From the NCBI RefSeq assembly GCF_027925385.1, contig NZ_AP027145.1:1-64000 (forward strand): DNA of 64,000 nucleotides. The letters are read 5' to 3'. The notes below the pieces were generated by a model. That model saw only the letters and a list, made by a program, of their open reading frames with translations. It was not told the DNA's origin and did no database searches. How positions within the stretch are numbered: the first letter of the stretch is position 1; the number at the start of each line of letters is the position of its first letter. A program made the position numbers and the translations under genes. This DNA comes from Methylocystis iwaonis. GTDB lineage: Bacteria > Pseudomonadota > Alphaproteobacteria > Rhizobiales > Beijerinckiaceae. Positions 24,745-32,320 of the stretch are shown here, piece after piece.

Positions 24745-25014
24745 CTAGCGGCCGGGGTTGATCTGGGCCGGTGCAGTGAAGAAACGCAAGCCGTTGCGCA
24801 TCTCCACCTTGGTATCCGTATCGATTTTCACATCGGATCCTCCCGGCACCACTTCGAAAAGGTCACGGTCTGGCCCGATGTCAGGCTCCGGTAAACGCCG
24901 CAGCTCGCCGCCAGTCAGCACCATTTCTCGAACTTTGTAGTTTGTGCGGTCGATCTTGATCTCGAATGCCTGGGGACGATCAGGCCTTAGCGCGTCCACA
25001 CGATCATTATCCAT
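24745..25014 (-). CDS. Ubiquitin-like protein (Multi_ubiq family, single copy)
   Basis: An 89-residue protein matching one repeat of the multiubiquitin family: FEIKIDRTNYKV, then LTGGELRRLPEP, DLFEVVPGGSDVKI, and a terminal FFTAPAQINPGR. The beta-grasp fold is expected. It ends in NPGR, one residue beyond Gly, so the JAB domain would have to trim it before E1 activation. Many relatives carry two or more tandem units; here there is only one. A GGAGG ribosome site precedes the ATG at 25014, and this is the first gene of the five-gene operon. Confidence 0.8.
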   Translation of the reverse strand: MDNDRVDALRPDRPQAFEIKIDRTNYKVREMVLTGGELRRLPEPDIGPDRDLFEVVPGGSDVKIDTDTKVEMRNGLRFFTAPAQINPGR

Positions 25015-25031
25015 TTTGCCACCTCCATGTC

Positions 25032-25057
25032 TTGATACCCTGATACCACGACACCAC
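25032..25057. promoter_or_regulatory. Direct repeats between Ubl operon and RHH gene
   Basis: TGATACC occurs at 25033-25039 and 25041-25047, followed by a degenerate GACACC at 25050-25055. The spacing of 8-9 bases suits binding of ribbon-helix-helix dimers side by side. A minus-strand -35/-10 pair (TTGTCA, 17 bases, GTATCA) overlaps them, so a protein bound here could repress the Ubl operon. Confidence 0.5.
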
Positions 25058-25097
25058 GTATATTGACAAGCAGTCTGATTTGGTTCAGAAAAGCACT

Positions 25098-25304
25098 ATG
25101 AAACAAGTCAAAGCGATGACTGTCCGCCTCTCCGAAGATCAGGCTCAGGCCCTCGAGATGCTCGCAAGCGTTGAAAATCGGCCCGTGTCGGACGTGATTC
25201 GTTCTGCTATCACCACCCACATTGAGACACGCCGTCGCGATCCAAAATTTCAGGCCGGGCTTAAGGACCGTATCTCGCAAGCGCGCAAGCTTCTCGACCG
25301 ATGA
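25098..25304 (+). CDS. Ribbon-helix-helix DNA-binding protein
   Basis: A 68-residue protein with a CopG/Arc-type RHH fold: VKAMTVRLSEDQAQALEMLA followed by VSDVIRSAITTHI. The first strand (AMTVRLS) would enter the DNA major groove. It is divergent from the Ubl operon across direct repeats at 25032, so it may autoregulate and repress that operon, or serve as an antitoxin with no adjacent toxin. The ATG at 25098 is preferred over the TTG at 25080. Confidence 0.75.
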   Translation: MKQVKAMTVRLSEDQAQALEMLASVENRPVSDVIRSAITTHIETRRRDPKFQAGLKDRISQARKLLDR

Positions 25305-25356
25305 AGATCGTGGTCAGTGGGTCGGGTGCCTCAGCGAAAACCGTGACGAAGATAGA

Positions 25357-25560
25357 ATGAAGAAGACACCGAAGCGTTTTGGCGGCACTGATCTCGTCCT
25401 CGGGCAGCAGACGTTCGCTGCCATCTCGGCGGTGGAAGGGTTAGGCCTCAGCGTCGCGAGCCGCAAGCGGCTGGCCGACATGAAGAAGCGCAAGCTATCC
25501 ACCGATCAACAGCGGTCCGAAGTTATCCGCGCCTATTTGGACGCTAAGTCGCGTAGGTGA
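25357..25560 (+). CDS. VbhA-like antitoxin of the Fic pair
   Basis: A 67-residue helical protein upstream of and overlapping the Fic gene by 4 bases. The segment AAISAVEGLGL resembles the inhibitory helix of class I Fic antitoxins, where (S/T)xxxE(G/N) places Glu in the Fic active site. The Glu-Gly is present, but the Ser sits three rather than four residues before Glu. The remainder (RLADMKKRKLSTDQQRSEVIRAYL) matches the helical bundle of VbhA-type proteins. Confidence 0.7.
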   Translation: MKKTPKRFGGTDLVLGQQTFAAISAVEGLGLSVASRKRLADMKKRKLSTDQQRSEVIRAYLDAKSRR

Positions 25561-26135
25561 GAGCGCTCGGCTACGACGCATTCGACGACCCCTACGCCTA
25601 CAAAGGCATAAACACGCTCAAGAACAAGCTCGGCCTGCGCGATCCGGATTTGCTTGAGGCGTTTGAACTCGAAATGACGGCGATCCGAGCGCGCGAGCCT
25701 TTGCCACGCGGAGTTTACGACGCGCTTCACTACCGCCGCGTCCACCGCCACCTGTTTCAGGACGTCTACAGCTGGGCCGGAAAATATCGAACTGTGCGTA
25801 CGTCTAAAGGAGGTAACCCGTTTTGCTTTCCCGAGCACATCGACGCACAAATGAAGCGCTTGTTTGGGACGCTTGGGATAGTTTTGAATTCGCCACATGC
25901 TGATGACTTCGCCCGTGAGGCAGCGCGTTTTCTCGGTGAGTTAAACGCGATTCATCCGTTCCGAGAGGGCAATGGGCGCTCCCAGCTGACCTTTATAGCG
26001 ATGATCGGGGAACGGGCCGGCTATCCGTTAGCCTTCGCGCGTGTGAAGCGCGAAAGCTTTCTGCCGGCGATGATCCGCAGCTACGAGGGCGACCTTAATC
26101 CGTTGATCGCCGAGCTTCGCCTCCTACTTGGCTAA
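25557..26135 (+). CDS. Fic-domain toxin (AMP-transferase), motif altered
   Basis: A 192-residue Fic protein. The core motif HPFREGNGRSQL (near residues 132-143) has the catalytic His and the GNGR anion-binding loop, but the final Arg of HxFx(D/E)GNGRxxR is Leu. The N-terminal YAYKGINTLKNKLGL and the SWAGKYRTVRTSKGGNPFCF flap segment are typical of class I, VbhT-like Fic domains, which AMPylate targets such as gyrase. Loss of the last Arg could weaken or change nucleotide use. The GTG start overlaps the antitoxin stop, as in many toxin-antitoxin pairs. Confidence 0.85.
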   Translation: MRALGYDAFDDPYAYKGINTLKNKLGLRDPDLLEAFELEMTAIRAREPLPRGVYDALHYRRVHRHLFQDVYSWAGKYRTVRTSKGGNPFCFPEHIDAQMKRLFGTLGIVLNSPHADDFAREAARFLGELNAIHPFREGNGRSQLTFIAMIGERAGYPLAFARVKRESFLPAMIRSYEGDLNPLIAELRLLLG

Positions 26136-26826
26136 AGCAGGCCATTTCGAAGTGCGGTATCTGAAGGCTCAGCGGGCGCTAAATTGAAATCAGCTCGAAT
26201 CTCTATCCGGCACTGCCAATCCGACTCATTGATGGTTAATGGATCGTGTCCCATGACGTGGTGTAGGTGAGCGCGATCATCCCGGTCGCCGGCGAGGGCC
26301 GAACTGGTCAGGCGGCCACGGCGGCGTGTCGCAACCCGATCTTACCAGCGAACCGTCGATGACCACCGCAAGCCGCTCGCTCGCTACGGCGCTACGAAAG
26401 GCGCGCGTCGCGAGCCGCTTGCTCCGCCCGAGCTACACCAGTTCCCGGGATACGACCTGATGATGCTCTTGAAGTCTATTTGAAATTTAGCGTTTGAGGA
26501 TGAGCGGCTTGTCGAGGGCGCGCTCATTCAGCCAGCCGGCCGGAAATCAATGTGCGCGGCTCTTCACAGAGTGTCTGGCGAGATCAGAAATGACTTCGAG
26601 AAAGCCGGAGCCAAGCACCTTGAGCCCGTTTCCGTCTCATCGGCGGCCGCTTCCCGGAGGGCTTCGCGCGGACGGCCTGGCGCGCAGGGCATAGTGTCGA
26701 GCGTACCGGCGACGCCAAAATGCGCACGGCCAATGCCGACCCCTTCGGATGGCTTATTCGCCCTTGACTGCGGCTTTGTGAGCAATGTAAACAGAATACT
26801 GTGAACGATGGTCACATGGAGCGAGT
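26136..26826. other. Gap of about 690 bases without a recognisable gene
   Basis: No frame has a family match or good start. Several broken frames on both strands suggest decayed mobile DNA. The end carries the promoter of the ParA-HTH operon. Confidence 0.4.
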
Positions 26827-27876
26827 GTGGCAGAATTCTGGGAAGACCTCGTCGGGATCAACGAGATCGCCGCCATGACCGGTGTCTCGCGACAGGCCGT
26901 TGCCAATTGGAGAGTCCGAGCCGCTGATTTTCCGAAGCCAGTTCGCGAGCTGGCTTCGGGCCCAATTTTCCGGCGCTCCCAGATTCGCGCCTGGTTAAAG
27001 CGCCACAAGAGAAAAGGGAAGCCGATGACCCACGTAATTTCTACGATTAACTTAAAAGGCGGAGTCGCGAAGACAACGACTACCGTTGCTCTAGCTGAGA
27101 CGTTCTCTGCGAATATGGGCAAGAAGGTGCTGGTGATCGACCTTGACCCCCAAACCAACGCCACGCTGATGTTGATTGGCGAGGAGAAATGGTTCGAATT
27201 GAACAAAAAGGAACAGACTTTAGCGCGTCTATTTAAGGATGCGATGGACCCCGACAATCGTAAATTCAATTTGGAGGGCACGCTTCAGAAGCAAGTATCC
27301 GACGTGGGCGCTGCGCGAACCATCGACCTGCTGCCATCGAGCCTCGACCTCATCGACGTCCAGGACAAACTCGCCTCGGCCCCCGCGGGGAAATTCTACG
27401 CGGCCAATCCGATCGATCTGCTCTGGCGAGCCGTAAAGGGAAAGCTCGATGATTACGACGTCGTCATTGTCGATTGCCCTCCTAACCTAGGGATTATCAC
27501 TTTGAACGGTCTTCGAATCTCCGAAGGCTATATAATTCCCACAATTCCGGACCATCTCTCGACCTATGGCATTCCACAGATTACCACGCGCATCAGGGAC
27601 TTTTCTGAAGCCATCTCCGAAACCATCGAGCCTGTTGGAATCGTTGCGACCAAGTACCAAGCCAATTCAACGGTGCATAATAACGTGCTGAAGCAGCTTC
27701 GAGAAGATGCCGATCTTCCCGACGTGATGGATACCATTATCCGGCAGGCGAATGCGGTCGCCGCTGCGGCCGAATTCCAGATGTACTCGCGAACCCTAAA
27801 GCAGAAGTACGGAGCAGAGCTGGCGGGTCAGTACGATGACCTCGCCAGAGAGATCTGGTCTGCCCTGGAGGCGTGA
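26827..27876 (+). CDS. HTH-ParA ATPase of uncharacterised triad
   Basis: A 349-residue fusion of an N-terminal MerR/AlpA-like HTH (EIAAMTGVSRQAVANWRVRA, residues about 12-40) and a ParA/Soj ATPase with deviant Walker A LKGGVAKTTT (near residues 76-85), KVLVIDLDPQTN and VVIVDCPPNLG. Unlike RepA or plasmid ParA it has no ParB partner; instead it is followed by a small unknown protein and a HEPN protein, so a regulatory or sensor role is more likely than partition. Translation starts at GTG 26827. Reliable partition loci on this plasmid are at 58972-61208. Confidence 0.8.
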   Translation: MAEFWEDLVGINEIAAMTGVSRQAVANWRVRAADFPKPVRELASGPIFRRSQIRAWLKRHKRKGKPMTHVISTINLKGGVAKTTTTVALAETFSANMGKKVLVIDLDPQTNATLMLIGEEKWFELNKKEQTLARLFKDAMDPDNRKFNLEGTLQKQVSDVGAARTIDLLPSSLDLIDVQDKLASAPAGKFYAANPIDLLWRAVKGKLDDYDVVIVDCPPNLGIITLNGLRISEGYIIPTIPDHLSTYGIPQITTRIRDFSEAISETIEPVGIVATKYQANSTVHNNVLKQLREDADLPDVMDTIIRQANAVAAAAEFQMYSRTLKQKYGAELAGQYDDLAREIWSALEA

Positions 27877-27878
27877 CA

Positions 27879-28349
27879 ATGAATATCCGGAAATTCCTGA
27901 CGGCGCTCGTCCGTGAAATCGCCGATGAGGCCGAGCACAACCCAAGTTTCCGAGAGAGAATCGAGCAGGCTCTCAGCGTCGCGCCGCTGGGTGCCGATGT
28001 GGCCCATGCTCCCAGGACCGCATCCAAGACGGAAGAACCCAAACGACCTAGCAATCGGCGTGCGCCGGCTGTTCTAGATCCAGTCCAGCTGGCGCGCCAA
28101 GGCGAGGGGGTCTTGCGTAATGCGCTTGGAGAGTTAAACATTGAGCAGCTGCGTGATGTCGTTGCCGACTATGGGATGGATACCGGCAAGCTCGTGATCA
28201 AGTGGCGGACCCCGGATCGCATTATCGATCGCATTGTTGAAGTTTCTCGGCAGCGCGCACTTAAAGGCAGCGCATTTCGGGACATCGCGCCCGAAGATCC
28301 ACAGGAGCGACCTTCAGCGCCCGATCTGCCCGAACCACGTGAAGGGTGA
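27879..28349 (+). CDS. Small protein of ParA/HEPN triad, unknown
   Basis: A 156-residue protein with helical N-terminus (IRKFLTALVREIADEAEHNP), a basic linker and a second region around LARQGEGVLRNALGELNIEQLRDVVADYGMD that looks like a SAP- or Rho-N-like helix-extended-helix motif, which often binds nucleic acid. The ATG at 27879 follows GGAGG and starts 2 bases after the ParA stop. Its position between an ATPase and a HEPN protein suggests an adaptor or an antitoxin role; no family is firmly recognised. Confidence 0.6.
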   Translation: MNIRKFLTALVREIADEAEHNPSFRERIEQALSVAPLGADVAHAPRTASKTEEPKRPSNRRAPAVLDPVQLARQGEGVLRNALGELNIEQLRDVVADYGMDTGKLVIKWRTPDRIIDRIVEVSRQRALKGSAFRDIAPEDPQERPSAPDLPEPREG

Positions 28350-28356
28350 GACGGAA

Positions 28357-28947
28357 ATGACAGCCGTGATCAACTTCGCGAACTTTCAAATCATGGAGCC
28401 AGAGACGAAGGACCTTGTCTTAGAACTTATGCAGAATGCCGACCGGCAGCGGTCCGCGTTCATGTCATTTGTTAATATTTGGATGGCCTTCAACGGGTGG
28501 ATGGCGGCGATTACCGAGCGGGAGACCGACGCGGACATGATCCGGGACCTCTCTGTCAACCGTCGCCTGACCGATGCCTATGCCGGCTTGATGGAAAACT
28601 CTCGCGCGTTTCATCGTCTTGTTTATGATTTCTCGGCGATGTGGCCAGTTCTAAATGTCCGAGACGTACGGAAAAAACTTGGCCGCGACGCCTTCTGGCG
28701 GCTTCATAGCGATGAATTCGCCGCAGCCTGCAGTGCAGCCAATGTCAAGCGCCAGCCCTCGGCGTGGAATGCCGGCGATAGGCCATCGTGGGAACAATTG
28801 TTGCGCACGATCTACCAAGTGCGGTGCAACCTGTTTCATGGCGAAAAGTCGCCGCAGAACGTGCGCGACCGCCAGCTTATTCTTAAGTCGGATCGCATCT
28901 TGCGGACCTTTATAGTCGAGACGGGCTGCTTCGAGTGGCACGCATGA
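28357..28947 (+). CDS. HEPN-domain protein, probable RNase effector
   Basis: A 196-residue helical protein with the HEPN RNase signature Rx4H: YQVRCNLFHGEK at about residues 153-164 (Arg156, His161), followed by RDRQLILKSDRILRTF as the closing helix. HEPN domains often act as ribonucleases in toxin-antitoxin and abortive infection systems. The start at 28357 lies 7 bases after the preceding stop, so all three genes form one operon. The N-terminal 100 residues (FVNIWMAFNGWMAAI) are helical and Trp-rich. The target is unknown. Confidence 0.75.
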   Translation: MTAVINFANFQIMEPETKDLVLELMQNADRQRSAFMSFVNIWMAFNGWMAAITERETDADMIRDLSVNRRLTDAYAGLMENSRAFHRLVYDFSAMWPVLNVRDVRKKLGRDAFWRLHSDEFAAACSAANVKRQPSAWNAGDRPSWEQLLRTIYQVRCNLFHGEKSPQNVRDRQLILKSDRILRTFIVETGCFEWHA

Positions 28948-29003
28948 CCGCTTCTGTCATAGCGTCTGGAGGCACAAATCGTTCGCCTCCGCTGGATGGC
29001 AGC

Positions 29004-29034
29004 GACAATCGGCGTGACCGCCCCGCCGATTGTC
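29004..29034. terminator. Perfect hairpin after HEPN operon
   Basis: Eleven-base arms GACAATCGGCG (29004-29014) and CGCCGATTGTC (29024-29034) with a 9-base loop. A short pyrimidine run follows. It lies between the convergent HEPN operon and the T4SS operon and probably terminates one or both. Confidence 0.65.
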
Positions 29035-29213
29035 CTCCTTTAGTGGCGCGCAGCCGCACCCCGCGCGTCTTTTTTGCAAGGTGCTGACCGGTTGAGGGTG
29101 TCTCGCACTCATGGCCACGGGACGCTGGGCCAAGCCAATCTGCACGGAAACAGCTTCGTGTTCAGCAAACCTGTCTAACACTTCACGGAGCCCAAGCCTT
29201 GAAGGCCCGAGAT

Positions 29214-31256
29214 CTAAGCTGCGCTCCAGCCTTTTCGGATTTTCTCCGCAATTGCCATCAATTCCTTCAGAGCGAATCCAACGTCTTCGCCCGATCCCGA
29301 GGAAGCAGAGTGGCTCGCCCGCCTCGCCTCGGCGTTTATCCCCGCGATCGCATCCGAAAGCTCGGCGCTGATGCCCACAGGGCCCCTCTGTGTGCTCTGG
29401 TTCTCTGAGCTTATAGCGGGTCCCGCGCTCGCCAGCGAGGGTAGGATGGAGCCAGACTCACCTTGCGGTGCCCTCGAGACCAGCGTCGATTTTGAATGAA
29501 TCTCGAGCCATGCGGAGGGTTCCGTCCACCGCCGCAAACTTGGCGGGTCGCCTCTCGCGGCCCCCGCTTCATCGACGAGCCGCCGCATTTGGTGATCACG
29601 AAAAAAATAGAGCTTCCCAATCTCGAACGGCCGCGCATTGGCGACGAGCAGGATCGACCTATCCCTCGGCATCCGCGTCAGCTCCTGCGGCCGTCGCAGC
29701 GGCGCCGCCATGTGCCCGAGCGACACGCGAGACTGAGACAGGCCTGCTCCCATCATCTTCGTCGTGTGCGTCGCCGTGTACGTCCCAAGCGCGTCCGAGA
29801 CATATTTTGCGGTCTCATTGTCGTTGATTGCGACGAAGAGCTTTAGCGCCGCGCCGGCAACAAGCGTCTCGCGCATCGCCTTGCCGTACGTCTCGTCGAG
29901 CTGGGAGATGTTTTGCAGCACGATCGTCATGCGGAAGCCATAGCCAGCGCTGACCGCGATCTTCGAGGCGAGAGACGACATCCTACCAAGCGCGTAGAAT
30001 TCATCGAGGAGCAGAAGGACCTGATACGGCTCGTCGGCGCCAGGAAGATTGCGCATCAGCACATCGTGGATCTGCTGAAACAAGATGCGAATAAGCGGGC
30101 GGTAGCTTTCGAGATCGGCAAGCGGCGAGCCGATAAAGATCGACATGCGCTTGCGGCGCAGGTCGCGGATGTCGAAATCCGACGTTTCGGTCGCGGCGCA
30201 GATCAGCGGCGAGTCCCAGGCCGCAAAGGCGTTGTTGACGTTGAACATGACCGAGCCGCGGGTGCGGTCGGGAATCGCTACGAATTGATTGAAGGCGTCA
30301 AGCACCCAGGACGGGACAGAACCGTCATTTTCCGTCCCGGCGATGGCTTTGAGCACATCGGCGATGTCGTGCCCAGTCGAGATCACTCGCACGGCGGAGC
30401 GAATATGCCGCGCCTTCTCGAAATGGATGCTGGTCATCACATAGCCGAGCAGTGCCGCGACGGTCTTGCGCGCGGCAAGCGTCCATTCATTCTCGACTGA
30501 GCCGGTCGCGACGAGGAAGGTCGCGATATTGGCGCAGTCCGTCGCCATTTCGGGACCGGGCCGCACATAGTCGAGCGGATTGTAGCGGTGGGAGGAGGCG
30601 GAGCCCGGCGCGAAGACGAAAACACTGTCGCCCTTCGCCGCACGCGCCGCGCCGAAGGATTTCAGATTCTCGCTCTTGATGTCGAGCGTCACCATGGAGC
30701 CTGGCCAGGCGAGGCCGTTCGGGATAACAAAACTCACGCCCTTGCCGGTGCGGGTCGGGCCGACGATCAGCAAGTGCCCGGGGTCGTTCGAGATCAGCGT
30801 TTGTCCATTAAGACGGCCGAGGATGATCCCGCTTCTCGCGGCCAGACCCGCACGGCGTGCCTCGGGGAGCGTTCCGAAGCGCGCGTCGCCATGCAGCGTC
30901 GATCTGCGGTTTGCGTAAAGAAAGATCGCTAGGGCGAGGAAGAGCGCGAGCACGACGCCGGCGGCGAGGGCGCCGTTTTCCAGCGCGAGTTTGGCAACGC
31001 GCTCGTCCTGGGCATAGACATAAAAATGCTTGTAGGCGAGCGGAAAGCCATGGTCGAAGGAGATCGGCGGAAACTGCTCGAGGTCGAAGCGGGGATTTTC
31101 CGTCGTGACCCTCTTGAGAAGCGCCCATTTCTGCGCAGGCCTGGAGAAGCCGGAGCGAAAGCCGGTCACGATCGCATAGGGCACGGCCCAAAGCAGCGCC
31201 GCGGCAATGAAAACAAACAGCCCGATAACCAGCCGCTCGAGATGTTCCCGCATCAT
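29214..31256 (-). CDS. virD4: Type IV coupling protein VirD4/TraG
   Basis: A 680-residue inner-membrane ATPase that docks the relaxosome to the secretion channel. Two N-terminal TM segments (residues about 8-30 and 95-115) precede the cytoplasmic motor with Walker A VGPTRTGKGVSFVIP (near 164-178) and Walker B LLLLDEFYALGRM (near 411). A Ser/Ala-rich C-terminal tail of 100 residues may bind substrates. Last gene of the minus-strand T4SS operon, 14 bases after virB11. Full length for the family. Confidence 0.92.
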   Translation of the reverse strand: MMREHLERLVIGLFVFIAAALLWAVPYAIVTGFRSGFSRPAQKWALLKRVTTENPRFDLEQFPPISFDHGFPLAYKHFYVYAQDERVAKLALENGALAAGVVLALFLALAIFLYANRRSTLHGDARFGTLPEARRAGLAARSGIILGRLNGQTLISNDPGHLLIVGPTRTGKGVSFVIPNGLAWPGSMVTLDIKSENLKSFGAARAAKGDSVFVFAPGSASSHRYNPLDYVRPGPEMATDCANIATFLVATGSVENEWTLAARKTVAALLGYVMTSIHFEKARHIRSAVRVISTGHDIADVLKAIAGTENDGSVPSWVLDAFNQFVAIPDRTRGSVMFNVNNAFAAWDSPLICAATETSDFDIRDLRRKRMSIFIGSPLADLESYRPLIRILFQQIHDVLMRNLPGADEPYQVLLLLDEFYALGRMSSLASKIAVSAGYGFRMTIVLQNISQLDETYGKAMRETLVAGAALKLFVAINDNETAKYVSDALGTYTATHTTKMMGAGLSQSRVSLGHMAAPLRRPQELTRMPRDRSILLVANARPFEIGKLYFFRDHQMRRLVDEAGAARGDPPSLRRWTEPSAWLEIHSKSTLVSRAPQGESGSILPSLASAGPAISSENQSTQRGPVGISAELSDAIAGINAEARRASHSASSGSGEDVGFALKELMAIAEKIRKGWSAA

Positions 31257-31270
31257 CGGCGCTCGACCTT

Positions 31271-32320
31271 TCAGCGCGCCCGCGCCGCGGCGCCCTGCTT
31301 CCAGGCCGCCATGCGCGAGAAATAGACCTCAGACGTTCCGCGCCAGCCGCCCAGCCGGCTTTGTTGGACCACGATTGGCAGGACCGTCTTCACATAGGCG
31401 ATGATCTCGTCCTTGCGCAGGCCGAGTCCGCTCTGCATGACCATCAGCGCGAGCTGCTCGAACGCGCCCGCGGCGCTGTCGGCGTGAATCGTTGTGATCG
31501 AGCCGGGATGGCCGGTGTTGATCGCCCGCAGGAAGGAATAGGCCTCCGACCCCCGGATTTCGCCAAGGAAAATCCGGTCCGGGCGCAGGCGCATGGCCGC
31601 TTGGAGCAGGCTCTCAATCGTGACCCGCGCCTGGCCCTGGTCGCCCTTGGAGGCGACGAGCGGCAGGAAGTTTTTTTGCAGCGGCCTTACCTCGCGCGTG
31701 TCTTCGATCGTGACGATCCGCTCCTCGAGGGCCACCTCCTTTAAAATAGCGTTGAGGAAAGTGGTCTTACCTGACGAGGTTCCGCCGGAAAGCAAGATGG
31801 AATAGCGATTGCAGACAGCGAGCCGGATGAAGGCCTCGATCCGCCCCGCGTCCAAATGCTCGCAGAGCTCGCTATCAATCTCAGACAACTCGTTGCCGAC
31901 CGAGACCTTGACTCGCTCAAACGAGCCCATGCGGCGGTAGTCTTCCAGCATGAGCTCCTTGATGACCTGCTTGCGGATTGCGAAGGCTCCGCCGTTCGTC
32001 GTCGCCGGCGGCAGCACCCCCTGAAAGCGTTCGCCGGTGGCGAGCGCAGCCGAGAGCAGCGGGTGCTCGCTATTAACGCTCTGGTTCGAAAAGCCCGCGA
32101 CGCGCTCGCAGAGATGCCGAATCCAGTCACTCGTGACCGCAGGCGCCTCGATCCGCCGCATCGACGACTCCCCCATGACCTCGACGAAAAGCTCGCCCGG
32201 GCCATTGGCGACGATTTCGACAACGGTATCGTCGTTCAGCCATTGCCGCAGCGGCCCGAGCGCGTCCTCGAGAAAGACTGTGTGGGCGTCGGCGTCCCTA
32301 TCGACGAGCCTTGGCTTCAC
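31271..32320 (-). CDS. virB11: T4SS ATPase VirB11
   Basis: A 349-residue hexameric traffic ATPase of the type II/IV secretion superfamily. The N-terminal domain is followed by Walker A LLSGGTSSGKTTFLNAIL (near residue 178), the Asp box RIVTIEDTREV, Walker B RPDRIFLGEIRGSEA and the His box GHPGSITTIHADS. Complete by length. Its start overlaps the end of virB10 by 23 bases, so translation is coupled. It powers channel assembly and substrate transfer with VirB4 and VirD4. Confidence 0.93.
   Translation of the reverse strand: MKPRLVDRDADAHTVFLEDALGPLRQWLNDDTVVEIVANGPGELFVEVMGESSMRRIEAPAVTSDWIRHLCERVAGFSNQSVNSEHPLLSAALATGERFQGVLPPATTNGGAFAIRKQVIKELMLEDYRRMGSFERVKVSVGNELSEIDSELCEHLDAGRIEAFIRLAVCNRYSILLSGGTSSGKTTFLNAILKEVALEERIVTIEDTREVRPLQKNFLPLVASKGDQGQARVTIESLLQAAMRLRPDRIFLGEIRGSEAYSFLRAINTGHPGSITTIHADSAAGAFEQLALMVMQSGLGLRKDEIIAYVKTVLPIVVQQSRLGGWRGTSEVYFSRMAAWKQGAAARAR

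Noticed and set aside
26161..26826. Possible transposase remnant
   Set aside because: Only short disconnected stretches look transposase-like; no DDE motif or terminal repeats could be traced.
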